DNA from: Clostridiales bacterium
Lineage (GTDB): Bacteria > Bacillota > Clostridia > Peptostreptococcales > Anaerovoracaceae
NCBI GenBank assembly: GCA_015243575.1
Contig: CP042469.1
Span: 2,322,929 to 2,386,928, forward strand
Length of the DNA stretch: 64,000 nucleotides
Direction of reading: 5' to 3'
Part shown: in pieces, positions 17,714 through 26,347 of the stretch
Layout of the letters: each line of letters opens with the position of its first letter
Position numbering within the stretch: position 1 is the stretch's first letter
Notes under the pieces: model-generated
The model's database searches: none
What the model was told of the DNA's origin: nothing
Seen by the model: only the letters and a program-made list of their open reading frames with translations
Made by a program: the position numbers and the translations under genes

Positions 17714-18499
17714 TCATTTCAGGGTATGCTGCTTTTCCAGCCGTTTCAGATCAGGATGCAGATATCGTCCCTTCTGCTCAGTCCCTTTGCCCATCTGAAT
17801 GGCCCGAACAGGACATCGGTGGATGCAGGCAAGACACTGGGTGCATGCCTTTCCCCATACAGGTTTTGTCTCAACCTTTATGGTATGAACAGGGCATACT
17901 TTTTCGCACAGACCGCAGCTGATGCATTTGTCATCGGCATAAAACTTCTTTGTATCCATCGCAAAGCGATTGAACAAAGGATTGACCACCCTGGTTTTCA
18001 ATCGAGGGAACCTTCCGGGGATATTTCGGTGAGCGCTTTCTCTCCGGCTGATGATTCCGTTGATTTCCCGCAGAGTTTCTTCCGCTTCTTTCAGCTTTCT
18101 TTCTTCCAGATCCTTGGAATCCACGTCGAACCCAACAACATAATTGTTGGGCATCCTCAGTGCAAAGGAACTCTTCAAAACGATCCCCGAAGCCGCGAGA
18201 TTCTTCGCAAGCATCCTGGTGCTCTGCCCCTCTTCATCTCCGCAGGTACAGAGAGAAAACACATAGGGCTTTCCTGTGACTCGTAGTTTTGAGACAAAGT
18301 CCAGAACTATTGCGGGAGGCCCCCAGGCGTAGACCGGAAATACAAAACCCAGAAGTTCTCCGTCCTTTTGCTCATACGAATAGACCTCTTGCTTTCGATC
18401 CATCTCTGCAGGGATGGATATCAGCTGCTCCCCCTGAGCCTCTGCAATAGCATTCGCCGCATAGAGGGAATTCCCCGTACCGGTAAAATAAAAAATCAT
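17714..18499 (-). CDS. EFR1-type flavodoxin-ferredoxin fusion protein
   Basis: The 261-aa product has an N-terminal flavodoxin-like domain with a phosphate-binding loop FYFTGTGNSLYAA, and the EFR1 hallmark GFVFPVYAWGPPAIV. Two 4Fe-4S motifs follow near the C-terminus: CISCGLCEKVCP and CTQCLACIHRCP. It should be a cytoplasmic electron carrier. The ATG at 18499 is preceded by GGGAG at 9 nt; an in-frame ATG nine bases earlier overlaps that SD. It lies 96 bp downstream of the DUF1848 gene on the same strand, so a redox partnership is possible. Confidence 0.88.
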   Translation of the reverse strand: MIFYFTGTGNSLYAANAIAEAQGEQLISIPAEMDRKQEVYSYEQKDGELLGFVFPVYAWGPPAIVLDFVSKLRVTGKPYVFSLCTCGDEEGQSTRMLAKNLAASGIVLKSSFALRMPNNYVVGFDVDSKDLEERKLKEAEETLREINGIISRRESAHRNIPGRFPRLKTRVVNPLFNRFAMDTKKFYADDKCISCGLCEKVCPVHTIKVETKPVWGKACTQCLACIHRCPVRAIQMGKGTEQKGRYLHPDLKRLEKQHTLK

Positions 18500-18594
18500 A
18501 GTTCCCATCTCCCTTTTTAATTTATTTTAATAGGAAATTATTCATATCCACTGCTACGACCGATTCTCCGCCTCAAAACCATTCAGCAAAGTCC

Positions 18595-19524
18595 TCATTC
18601 ATCCAGAAAAGAAGTTTGCCCGATTTTCAGTGAGCCCCCGGTTCTATCTGTTACGATTTCTGAGCCCTTTGGAGCTCCCGTCAGCAGCGGAAGCTCCGAT
18701 CGATGACCTTCTCTTCTCTTGTGGACCGTTTTCTCACTTGTGGTTGCATAGCAATAAAGACAGCCGTTATCACAGGTATCATAGGCACCGATATCAACGC
18801 TTTCAATGCAGCCGCAGGCCGGGCGCTGTCCGATGTCCTTTTTGGCCTCGATGCGGCATCCAATGATCTCTTCAATCTTGCCCTTGTCAATACAGCTTGC
18901 GGGCTGGACTCCCAGCGCCTTCAGGTTGATTTCCTCTGAGCAGGCATAAATAGGCAGTTTCAATTCTTTGGCGATATGAGAAAGCATTCCCGCCGTTTCC
19001 AGCATCTCGCTCCTGTTTAAAACATCTCCTTTATTCTTCGTATGAGAGTAAGCGTCTACAAAACTGATGATGCATCGCTCTGTATATTCTCGAAGTTCTC
19101 CGCACAGCCACCCGAATCGCTCTGCAACCCATTCTGCAGAGAATCTGTCGTTGGTAATGATCGGATCAAACCTCCAGTCAACGCGCTTTGGCCCGATCCT
19201 GTCACTGAGTCTCTTAAAGGTGTCGATTACAGCGGTCTTTTCAGGAAGATTCCGCTCCATATCCCTCCCATAGGCAGTAATCGTAAACTGAAAGTAATAG
19301 GAATAGCCCAGTTTCTCTACCCCAGGAAGCAGCTCCAGCATAGGTGCGGGGTTCTTCGTCCAGAAGACGATGCAGTCCACCTGTTCCGGGGACAGGGCGA
19401 CCCTGCCCAGCCGTCCTGGGTTCCTCGGGTTTGGAATCAGGGCATAGCCTTCTCGAAGACGATTGACAAACCACTGGGAATAACAGCATGGAATATCGGT
19501 TCTTCTGCTTGCGCTGATGATCAT
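18595..19524 (-). CDS. DUF1848 family protein with C-terminal CxxxCxxC motif
   Basis: The 309-aa product starts MIISASRRTDIPCCYSQWF, the characteristic start of DUF1848 proteins, which supports the ATG at 19524 over the frame from 19605. The middle has VDCIVFWTKNPAPM and DWRFDPI motifs. Near the C-terminus (about residues 249-257) it has CDNGCLYCYA, a CxxxCxxC pattern like the 4Fe-4S site of radical SAM enzymes, followed by about 50 residues. No reaction is established for the family as far as I know. The EFR1 ferredoxin gene directly downstream could supply electrons (inference). Confidence 0.8.
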   Translation of the reverse strand: MIISASRRTDIPCCYSQWFVNRLREGYALIPNPRNPGRLGRVALSPEQVDCIVFWTKNPAPMLELLPGVEKLGYSYYFQFTITAYGRDMERNLPEKTAVIDTFKRLSDRIGPKRVDWRFDPIITNDRFSAEWVAERFGWLCGELREYTERCIISFVDAYSHTKNKGDVLNRSEMLETAGMLSHIAKELKLPIYACSEEINLKALGVQPASCIDKGKIEEIIGCRIEAKKDIGQRPACGCIESVDIGAYDTCDNGCLYCYATTSEKTVHKRREGHRSELPLLTGAPKGSEIVTDRTGGSLKIGQTSFLDE

Positions 19525-19728
19525 TGCCTGCTCTCTTTTCTTTTTATTCCACTCTGCTGATAATTTCTGCTCACCAAAACAGTTTGGAATTTTATCTCGA
19601 TCCATACAATTGTAATATGCGTTTTATAATATACGTTGATTCTCCTCTATTGTATCAGCCCCATTGACTATGGGGTTTTTCAGATGCAGGCAAAGCCCTA
19701 TTCTACCGGCGGCGTGGAGATGCCGATT

Positions 19729-20784
19729 CTACAACTGTACAGTGTTTGGATTTTCCAGATTATCTTTTACTTTAATGATAATGTCAGTAAAAAACAATTC
19801 TGAGGAGGGCTTTATTCCATACGCAAGAAAGTCGAACATCAACTTTACAGGAAGTGCACCCTGCTTCTTCGGATCCTGACAGATCGTCGCTGAAACCACA
19901 CCGTCAAGAATCATCTTTTTGGTATCGGGGATATCGTCATGGCAAATTACTTTCAGCTTGCCTGTAAGTCCCAGATCGACAATCGCCCTGCAAGCGCCAT
20001 ATACGCCGCCTGCGGTCAGATACAGCGCTGTAATAGTGGGATATTTTGTCAGCAAATTGTGAGTGGCTGTGTAACTTATAAACTCGTCATCATGGTTTTC
20101 CACAATATCGACGATATGAACATCCGGGAAAGCATTACCTGTTCGGTCCTGAAATCCTGCAATTCGTTCTGTGTGGCACTGAATGGAATTGAAACCGGTA
20201 ATGATTCCGACAGAGGAGACCCCGCCGGTGATCATCCCCATTAATGCCCCCGCTGTTTGCCCGCTGACATAGTAATTGCTGCCAACATAGCAGAGTCTTT
20301 TGGAATGTATAACATCGCTGTTGGTCGTAATAACCGGAACATTGTTTTCGTACAGCGAATTGATTTTATTGATAATTTCCTTACTGTTGATGGGTGAGAT
20401 AATCAGCCCCTGCGCTCCTTGCTCTACCATATTGTCGATTGCCTCAAGCTGGCCTTCCACATCTGATCCCAGGCAGGAACTGACACTAACGCTGCATCCG
20501 GCGTCTCGCAAGTCTCTTGCTTTGGAATTGATCCCTTCGATAACGTCGTCAAAGAACTTGTTTGAACCGCTGAATAGAATCACGCCGATTTTGAAATTAT
20601 TCTTCTTGACAGAGAGTGCCTGTGCGTATCGGTTGGGTGCATAATGAAGAGCCTCGACAATACTCCGTACCTTTTGCGCTGTTTCAGCATTGACGTAGCC
20701 ACGATTATTCAATACACGGTCAACGGTCCCACGGGATACACCGGCTAAATCGGCAATTTGCTTAATTGTTGGTATGATAAACAC
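19729..20784 (-). CDS. LacI-family transcriptional repressor
   Basis: The 351-aa product has an N-terminal LacI-type HTH and hinge (TIKQIADLAGVSRGTVDRVLNNRGYV ... YAPNRYAQAL) and a periplasmic-binding-protein-like sensor domain that begins IGVILFSGSNKFF. It should bind a palindromic operator and release it on binding a sugar or sugar acid. It is divergent from the isomerase-like gene and almost certainly controls it. The start is unusual: the GTG at 20784 overlaps the only SD (GGGGG), with a stop codon just upstream. An ATA five nt further on would be better spaced. Confidence 0.9.
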   Translation of the reverse strand: MFIIPTIKQIADLAGVSRGTVDRVLNNRGYVNAETAQKVRSIVEALHYAPNRYAQALSVKKNNFKIGVILFSGSNKFFDDVIEGINSKARDLRDAGCSVSVSSCLGSDVEGQLEAIDNMVEQGAQGLIISPINSKEIINKINSLYENNVPVITTNSDVIHSKRLCYVGSNYYVSGQTAGALMGMITGGVSSVGIITGFNSIQCHTERIAGFQDRTGNAFPDVHIVDIVENHDDEFISYTATHNLLTKYPTITALYLTAGGVYGACRAIVDLGLTGKLKVICHDDIPDTKKMILDGVVSATICQDPKKQGALPVKLMFDFLAYGIKPSSELFFTDIIIKVKDNLENPNTVQL

Positions 20785-20880
20785 CCCCTATTTGCTGTAA
20801 TTGAGCGAATCCATGAAAGGAAAAATCGTAGCGACAAAAAGTTCAAAAAAGTTTACTTCTTCGTACGAACTATAACTGTA

Positions 20881-20909
20881 ATCATATCAGCCAAACGTAG
20901 AAAAGTCAA
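20881..20909 (-). promoter_or_regulatory. Promoter of the LacI-family repressor gene
   Basis: On the minus strand a -35 TTGACT (20904-20909) and a -10 TATGAT (20881-20886) are spaced by 17 bp. The palindrome TTCGTACGAA (20860-20869) lies at about +5 to +14 of the transcript and could serve autoregulation. Confidence 0.75.
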
Positions 20910-20929
20910 TATAGCCGCGAGCGGAAGCA

Positions 20930-20941
20930 GGGCTCGAGCAC
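20930..20941. promoter_or_regulatory. Upstream (auxiliary) LacI-type operator
   Basis: GGGCTCGAGCAC differs by one base from the perfect palindrome at 21110-21121. It lies just upstream of the repressor's -35 box and 180 bp from the main operator, a distance suited to DNA looping. Confidence 0.65.
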
Positions 20942-21071
20942 TCATTAATTCTGATTAATACTAAAACAAAAAATATTATGCAAAATTTATTTGGAATTTA
21001 TACAAAAATTCACAGCATAATGTGTATAACAGCCAAACATACATTTTCAGTTTGATAGTTTCAATCCTTTA

Positions 21072-21121
21072 TTGACTTTGCACTAACAGTGAGATATTAT
21101 ATGGGTAACGTGCTCGAGCAC
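21072..21121 (+). promoter_or_regulatory. Promoter and main operator of the isomerase-like gene
   Basis: A -35 TTGACT (21072-21077) and a -10 TATTAT (21095-21100) are spaced by 17 bp. The perfect 12-bp palindrome GTGCTCGAGCAC (21110-21121), with the central CG usual for LacI-family sites, starts about 10 bp after the -10 box, over the transcription start. The layout fits direct repression by the divergent LacI-type protein. Confidence 0.82.
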
Positions 21122-21244
21122 ATAAATAATTGAAAAAGCATAATCAGGAAGAATTTGTACGAGTTTTAGCACCTGTCAACCCTGATAATTTGCACGGGCT
21201 AGTAGCAAGTGACAAATTATTAATTTAGGAAGGAAGGAAGTAAT

Positions 21245-22732
21245 ATGATTCAGAATATTCCTACCGTCAAGCTGGGAATTATAGCGGTCAGCCGTGACTG
21301 CTTCATTATTTCACTCTCGGAAAAGCGCAGAAAAGCGATCGTAGAAAGCTGTGCCAAGAAAAATATTTCCATTTATGAAGCCGCCTCCACGGTGGAAAAT
21401 GAAACCGATATGCAAAAGGCAGTTGCCGAAGTAAAAGCAGCGGGCTGCAACGCCCTGGTCGTATTTCTCGGCAATTTCGGCCCGGAGACATCGGAGACTC
21501 TGATTGTGAAAAACTTCAGCGGCCCCGTTATGTTTGCGGCAGCGGCTGAAGAACACGGTAATGATCTGATCAACGGCAGAGGCGATGCTTACTGCGGTAT
21601 GTTGAACTGTTCCTATAACCTGGGACTTCGCAAGCTGAAGGCAGTTATTCCGGACTATCCGGTAGGAACGGCCGATGACATCGCGCAGATGATTTCAGAT
21701 TTTGTTCCGGTGGCCTGTACTCTCATCGGCCTGCAGTCCCTAAAAATCATTTCGTTTGGTCCTCGCCCGCAGGACTTCTTTGCCTGCAACGCGCCGATTC
21801 AACCGCTGTATGACCTTGGAGTGGAAGTGCAGGAGAACTCGGAACTTGACCTGCTGGTTTCCTATCGGGCCCACGTGGGCGACCCCCGTATCTCGAACGT
21901 CGTTTCGGACATGGCACAGGAGCTTGGCGTTCAGGGCAACCAATACCCCGACCTGCTGCCCAGAATGGCACAGTTTGAACTGACCCTTCTGGATTGGGCG
22001 GAACAGAACAAGGGATCCAGAGAATACGTTGCCTTTGCGAATAAATGCTGGCCGGCTTTTCCGAAAGAATTTGGTTTTGAACCGTGCTATGTCAACAGCC
22101 GTCTGGTTTCCAGGGGAATTCCGGTTGCGTGCGAAGTCGATATTTTTGGGGCGCTGAGCGAATACATCGGAATCTGCGCAAGCGGAGATACCGTTACCCT
22201 ACTGGATATTAACAACAGCGTGCCGCAGGATCTGTTCAACGAGGAAATCAAGGGCAAATACAGCTATACGCTGAAAGATACTTTTATGGGCTTCCACTGT
22301 GGCAATACGCCGATCTGTAAACTTGCGAAGGGTGCCGTGAAATATCAGCTCATCCAGAACCGGCTTTTGGAAAACGGAGGGACGCCTGACTTTACCCGCG
22401 GCACGCTGGAAGGCGACATCACGGCGGGGCAAATTACCTTCTTCCGCCTACAAGGTACGGCAGACGGAAAACTGCGCTCCTATATTGCACACGGGGAAGT
22501 CCTTCCAGTCGCCACACGCTCCTTCGGCGGCATCGGAATCTTTGCCATTCCGGAAATGGGACGTTTTTATCGCCATGTGCTGATCGAGAAGAAGTATCCG
22601 CACCATGGCGCAGTTGCTTTCTCGCACATCGGGAAAACGCTGTATACTGTTTTCGACTATCTCGGAATCGAGGATATCGCATTTAATCAGCCAAAAGGAA
22701 TGCCGTATAAATCCGAAAACCCCTTCGTCTGA
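21245..22732 (+). CDS. L-fucose/L-arabinose isomerase-family protein
   Basis: The 495-aa product has the fold pattern of the FucI/AraA isomerase superfamily: an N-terminal Rossmann-like domain (LGIIAVSRDCF ... GCNALVVFLGNFGPE) and a C-terminal part with DTFMGFHCGNTP and HGEVLPVATRSFGGIGIF. It probably interconverts an aldose and a ketose using a divalent metal, but I cannot name the sugar. No kinase, aldolase or transporter is adjacent, so the rest of the pathway must be elsewhere. Base composition is GC-richer than in neighbouring genes, which could mean transfer. Expression is under the LacI-type repressor. The ATG has AGGAAGGAAG upstream. Confidence 0.8.
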   Translation: MIQNIPTVKLGIIAVSRDCFIISLSEKRRKAIVESCAKKNISIYEAASTVENETDMQKAVAEVKAAGCNALVVFLGNFGPETSETLIVKNFSGPVMFAAAAEEHGNDLINGRGDAYCGMLNCSYNLGLRKLKAVIPDYPVGTADDIAQMISDFVPVACTLIGLQSLKIISFGPRPQDFFACNAPIQPLYDLGVEVQENSELDLLVSYRAHVGDPRISNVVSDMAQELGVQGNQYPDLLPRMAQFELTLLDWAEQNKGSREYVAFANKCWPAFPKEFGFEPCYVNSRLVSRGIPVACEVDIFGALSEYIGICASGDTVTLLDINNSVPQDLFNEEIKGKYSYTLKDTFMGFHCGNTPICKLAKGAVKYQLIQNRLLENGGTPDFTRGTLEGDITAGQITFFRLQGTADGKLRSYIAHGEVLPVATRSFGGIGIFAIPEMGRFYRHVLIEKKYPHHGAVAFSHIGKTLYTVFDYLGIEDIAFNQPKGMPYKSENPFV

Positions 22733-22835
22733 CAGCGGTAGACTCGGCCGACAGTCCGAATCTGCCATTCCTCTGTCTCCTAATGTTTTCTGCATAAAAA
22801 ATGTTTAAAAAGTGACAGGTTTTCAAATGCAAAAA

Positions 22836-22862
22836 CGATGGGTAGAATATTTCTACCCATCG
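22836..22862 (-). terminator. Terminator of the M20 amidohydrolase gene
   Basis: A perfect 12-bp stem CGATGGGTAGAA/TTCTACCCATCG with a 3-nt loop is followed on the minus strand by CGTTTTTG. It lies in the gap between convergent genes and may work in both directions, though the T-run favours the minus strand. Confidence 0.85.
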
Positions 22863-22917
22863 AACACTTACTCTTTATTCAACTTGAGCTCTGCAACAAC
22901 ACTTGACAGAGTTTCTT

Positions 22918-24180
22918 TTATTTCTGATCTGCCTTCAGAAGTGCGTTCAGCATTACGCTTGCGCCCTCTGTACAGGATTCCACAGAAGTGAATTCTGGTT
23001 CGCAGTGGCTGTGGCCATCCTTGGAAGGAACGAAGATCATGGTTGTAGGAATCATGTAAGAAGCAAACTGCGCATCATGACCTGCTCCGCTGTTGATGAA
23101 CTGATTGGAAGCGCCCAGTTCGTCTGCACTTTCCTTTACAAAGCCTACCAGCTCTTTGTCAAAGTAAACGGTGTCACGCTGCCATGCCATTTCCACTTCG
23201 CAGCGGCATCTTGCCCATTCTTTTGTTTCCAGGCTCTTTACGATTTCCAGAACCTTTGCTCTTAATTCTGGATCTTCGTGTCTTACGTCGATGGAGAAGT
23301 CAACCATATCCGGAATGACAGTGTGCACGTTTGGATGACATAGGATCTCGCCTGTGGTGTAAACCAGTTCCGGTCGTTCCAGCTTGTCGATCTCTTCATG
23401 CAGATAGCAAAGGGCCTGAGCTGCTGCAAACAGAGCATCCTGTCTCTTGTGCATTGGAGTAGTTCCCGCATGGTCTGACTGTCCGAAGAATCTGATCCTG
23501 TAGTTGAACATTCCCAGTACGCAGGTTACAACACCTACATCCTTGCCCGCATCTTCCAGAATCGGTCCCTGCTCGATGTGAAGTTCAAACATCGCCTCAT
23601 AGTCATTGGGGTTCAGTCTATTCTTTTCTTCTCCTTTGTAAGGACTTGCACTCAGCGCATCGCCAAAGGTTGTTGTTTTATCTAAAACGCTTTTGGAAGC
23701 CAGCATATCGGCTTTTTTAAATTTCTTTCCGATTTCCGGCGGAAGATATTCATTACAGATTACGCCGGAGGACATCATTGCCGGAGGATAAAGGGAGCCT
23801 TCCTCGTTTGTCCAAATCATGGCTGTGACGGGATGTCTGTGAGGGATCTTTTCTGCAGCGATGGCTTCCAGAACCTCCATTGCACCGATAACGCCGAGAA
23901 TACCGTCATAATTTCCGCCGTTTCTTACAGAGTCAGCATGGGAACCCATTACGATTCTCTTCAGCCCCGGTTCAGAACCAGGAAGAGTTGCATACATATT
24001 GGCCATATCGTCGGTTTCTATGGTTGCCCCGATGGCTTCCATTCTCTTTACGAAATAGTCTCTTGCCATGTGGGCTTCAGGGGATAGGGAGTATCTGGTG
24101 ATTCCACCATGACCAGCATCACCAAATTTGCTGAACGTAGTGATCTTGTCATTCATTCTGTCTTTGTCACAGGTAAACAT
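22918..24180 (-). CDS. M20-family amidohydrolase (allantoate/N-carbamoyl-amino acid hydrolase type)
   Basis: The 420-aa product carries the dinuclear metal site of the M20 hydantoinase/carbamoylase group: GSHADSV (His81), GGNYDGILG (Asp92), TNEEGS (Glu126/127), LHIEQGP and a late HSHCEPE. The lid motif SDHAGTTPM is also present. Members cleave the carbamoyl or ureido group of allantoate, ureidoglycolate or N-carbamoyl amino acids in nitrogen scavenging. The exact substrate cannot be fixed; no allantoinase or hydantoinase is adjacent. The ATG at 24180 has GGAG upstream. The promoter region has two tandem upstream repeats. Confidence 0.88.
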   Translation of the reverse strand: MFTCDKDRMNDKITTFSKFGDAGHGGITRYSLSPEAHMARDYFVKRMEAIGATIETDDMANMYATLPGSEPGLKRIVMGSHADSVRNGGNYDGILGVIGAMEVLEAIAAEKIPHRHPVTAMIWTNEEGSLYPPAMMSSGVICNEYLPPEIGKKFKKADMLASKSVLDKTTTFGDALSASPYKGEEKNRLNPNDYEAMFELHIEQGPILEDAGKDVGVVTCVLGMFNYRIRFFGQSDHAGTTPMHKRQDALFAAAQALCYLHEEIDKLERPELVYTTGEILCHPNVHTVIPDMVDFSIDVRHEDPELRAKVLEIVKSLETKEWARCRCEVEMAWQRDTVYFDKELVGFVKESADELGASNQFINSGAGHDAQFASYMIPTTMIFVPSKDGHSHCEPEFTSVESCTEGASVMLNALLKADQK

Positions 24181-24392
24181 AATTCTCTCACTCCTTAATT
24201 ATAATTTTGATTTATAGCTATATGATAAATTTAATAAATCAACATCTTATATATGGCCGTTTGCTCCTTTATGTATTCAGTTATGGTACTAGTTTCTTTT
24301 TGAGATAAAAAAAGAGATGCGACTCTTTTTCAGTCCTATTCTAAAGTTTATTCCTCTTTAAGCATATATGTCAAGTCTTCCTGCAAAATAAA

Positions 24393-24454
24393 ATTGTTTA
24401 AATTTACTCACAAATTGCAGTTAATTGTTTAAGATTTACTGATAGATTGCATTT
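24393..24454. repeat. Two tandem about-31-bp direct repeats upstream of the amidohydrolase promoter
   Basis: ATTGTTTAAATTTACT... and ATTGTTTAAGATTTACT... are imperfect copies one after the other, each ending in an ATTGCA-type motif. They occupy roughly 20-80 bp upstream of the amidohydrolase -35 box, the usual place for activator binding. Confidence 0.65.
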
Positions 24455-24481
24455 CAATTATTATTGGAGCGGCTCATTAAT

Positions 24482-24510
24482 TTGACTTTTACAGCTAATA
24501 CAGATATAAT
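24482..24510 (+). promoter_or_regulatory. Promoter of prfC
   Basis: A -35 TTGACT (24482-24487) and a -10 TATAAT (24505-24510) are spaced by exactly 17 bp. The predicted leader is about 105 nt, long enough for control, and contains an ATCAAAT/ATTTGAT hairpin. Confidence 0.82.
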
Positions 24511-24622
24511 TCCATAGTTAAAGATAATATTTCATCAAATCAAATTATTTGATAAAAATATACAGGAGATCGAGAACGAGTGATTTGACATCTGTGATCG
24601 ACCAATTAGGAAGGAGCGTACT

Positions 24623-26215
24623 ATTATAACACATTTACAAGAGATCAATCGAAGAAGAACCTTTGCAATCATATCCCACCCCGATGCCGGCAAAACCACA
24701 CTAACGGAAAAGCTGCTGCTTTACGGAGGCGCAATCCGGCTCGCAGGAACCGTTAAGGGAAGAAAATCCAAAGCTTATGCCGTTTCGGACTGGATGGAAA
24801 TAGAAAAGCAAAGAGGAATATCCGTTACTTCCAGTGTTATGAATTTTGATTATAACGGTTATCGTATTAATATCCTGGACACCCCGGGTCATCAGGATTT
24901 CAGTGAAGACACCTATCGAACGTTAACCGCTGCCGACAGCGCAGTCATGCTGATCGACGGTGCAAAGGGTGTGGAGGAACAAACCAAGAAGCTTTTCCAG
25001 GTTTGCAGAATGCGCGGCATTCCGATCTTCACGTTTATCAATAAACTGGATCGTCACTGCAAAAGTCCCTTTGAGCTGATGGAAGAAATAGAAGAAGCCC
25101 TCGGCATCCGTTCCTGCCCCATTAACTGGCCCATCGGTTCCGACGGCAATTATAAGGGAGTTTATAACCGCAAGCTGGCTCAAATAGAACTTTTCCATGC
25201 GGGCGAAGACGGCCAGAGAATCTTTCCTTCGGAAAACGGAACAGCATCAGACGAACGTTTTAAAGAAATTATCGGTGAGGACCTGTATCTCAAGCTGAAC
25301 GAAGAAATTGAGCTGCTGGACATTGCCGGAGATGAATTTGATATGGAAAAGGTAATCTCAGGAGAACTTACGCCGATGTTTCTGGGCAGCGCCATGAGCA
25401 ATTTCGGGGTACAGCCGTTTTTGGATGAGTTTATTCGTCTGGCACCTCATCCCGGAGAAAAATCCACGGATCAAGGCATGATCAAGCCCGATGCCGAAGA
25501 ATTCTCCGGCTTTGTTTTCAAAATTCAAGCCAATATGAATATGGCCCACAGAGACAGAATCGCATTTATTAAGATCTGTTCGGGAAAATTTGAAAAAGGA
25601 CTTACAGTAAATCATGTAAGAACCGGAAAAAAGATCAGTTTGTCGCAGCCTCAGCAATTTTTTGCCCAGGAGCGCTCCATGGTAGAGGAAGCATACCCCG
25701 GGGATATCATCGGTGTCTTTGATCCGGGAATCTTCAATATTGGCGATACCTTGTGCGAAGGGAAAAAGAGTTTTCGCTTTGAAGGCATTCCGATTTTTCC
25801 GGCAGAGCATTTCGCAACAGTCTCTACCAAAAATGCGCTGAAGCGAAAACAGTTTCTCAAAGGGATCAATCAAATCTCTGAGGAAGGGGCAATCCAGGTT
25901 TTCAAGCAGCCGAATATAGGCGTTGAAGCATTGACAATCGGCGTTGTAGGCATCATGCAGTTCGAAGTACTGGAATATCGGCTGAAGCACGAATACGGTG
26001 TGGACGTCACCATCCAAACGCTTCCTTACCAGCTTGCAAGATGGGTGTCTGTGGAGAAGTTTACACGAGAGATGCTTGGATATACCGATCAAGCAGAGAT
26101 TGTGGAAGACCGATACGACAGACCGGTAATCCTGTTCCACAACCAATGGGCACTGAATAGAATACGGGAAAAGCATTCAGGGATCACTTTTTATGATATC
26201 CCTCCATATGTTTAA
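24623..26215 (+). CDS. prfC: Peptide chain release factor 3 (GTPase), apparent non-AUG start
   Basis: The about-530-aa product matches the length of RF3, the GTPase that recycles RF1/RF2 from the ribosome. The G1 loop HPDAGKTT lies at about 19-26, G3 is DTPGHQDF and G4 is NKLDR; EIEKQRGISVTSSVM is the switch I region. The first ATG in frame (24794) falls after the G1 motif, so it cannot be the start. Upstream, the frame is open only back to a TGA at about 24580 and contains no ATG, GTG or TTG before the conserved N-terminus. AGGAAGGAG (24608-24616) sits 6 nt before ATT (24623) and 9 nt before ATA (24626). Either is a rare initiator, or a base error hides the true start. Confidence 0.9.
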   Translation: MITHLQEINRRRTFAIISHPDAGKTTLTEKLLLYGGAIRLAGTVKGRKSKAYAVSDWMEIEKQRGISVTSSVMNFDYNGYRINILDTPGHQDFSEDTYRTLTAADSAVMLIDGAKGVEEQTKKLFQVCRMRGIPIFTFINKLDRHCKSPFELMEEIEEALGIRSCPINWPIGSDGNYKGVYNRKLAQIELFHAGEDGQRIFPSENGTASDERFKEIIGEDLYLKLNEEIELLDIAGDEFDMEKVISGELTPMFLGSAMSNFGVQPFLDEFIRLAPHPGEKSTDQGMIKPDAEEFSGFVFKIQANMNMAHRDRIAFIKICSGKFEKGLTVNHVRTGKKISLSQPQQFFAQERSMVEEAYPGDIIGVFDPGIFNIGDTLCEGKKSFRFEGIPIFPAEHFATVSTKNALKRKQFLKGINQISEEGAIQVFKQPNIGVEALTIGVVGIMQFEVLEYRLKHEYGVDVTIQTLPYQLARWVSVEKFTREMLGYTDQAEIVEDRYDRPVILFHNQWALNRIREKHSGITFYDIPPYV

Positions 26216-26292
26216 AAAACTATATTCCCTTATCGGCCTGAGATCCCTTCTGGACTCAGATTTTTAAGGGTTTCATGTACTGGATAAACGCT

Positions 26293-26337
26293 GGGCTGCG
26301 GCACTAAAACGAAAATTTAGTGCCGCAGCCCCTTTTT
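26293..26337 (+). terminator. Strong terminator of prfC
   Basis: A 16-bp stem GGGCTGCGGCACTAAA/TTTAGTGCCGCAGCCC with a 7-nt loop is followed by CTTTTT. It lies about 80 bp after the prfC stop. Confidence 0.92.
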
Positions 26338-26347
26338 ACTTGCCATA

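Larger units (their letters stand above)
20785..21244. other. Regulatory region between LacI repressor and isomerase-like gene
   Basis: This 460-bp region has no ORF. It carries both divergent promoters, two near-identical GTGCTCGAGCAC-type operators 180 bp apart and an additional palindrome TTCGTACGAA (20860-20869) just downstream of the repressor promoter. The elements are listed separately. Confidence 0.8.
24181..24622. other. Divergent control region of amidohydrolase and prfC
   Basis: This 442-bp AT-rich region has no supported ORF. For the amidohydrolase, a minus-strand promoter TTGACA (24369-24374)/TAAACT (24345-24350) with an 18-bp spacer is visible. Just after its start lies an A/T-rich hairpin AAAAAGAG/CTCTTTTT plus Ts (about 24305-24333), a possible attenuator. 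Direct repeats (24393-24454) and the prfC promoter are listed separately. Confidence 0.6.

Noticed and set aside
24600-24793. prfC start at the first ATG (24794)
   Set aside because: This would remove the GTPase G1 motif and about 57 conserved residues whose codons are present in frame upstream.
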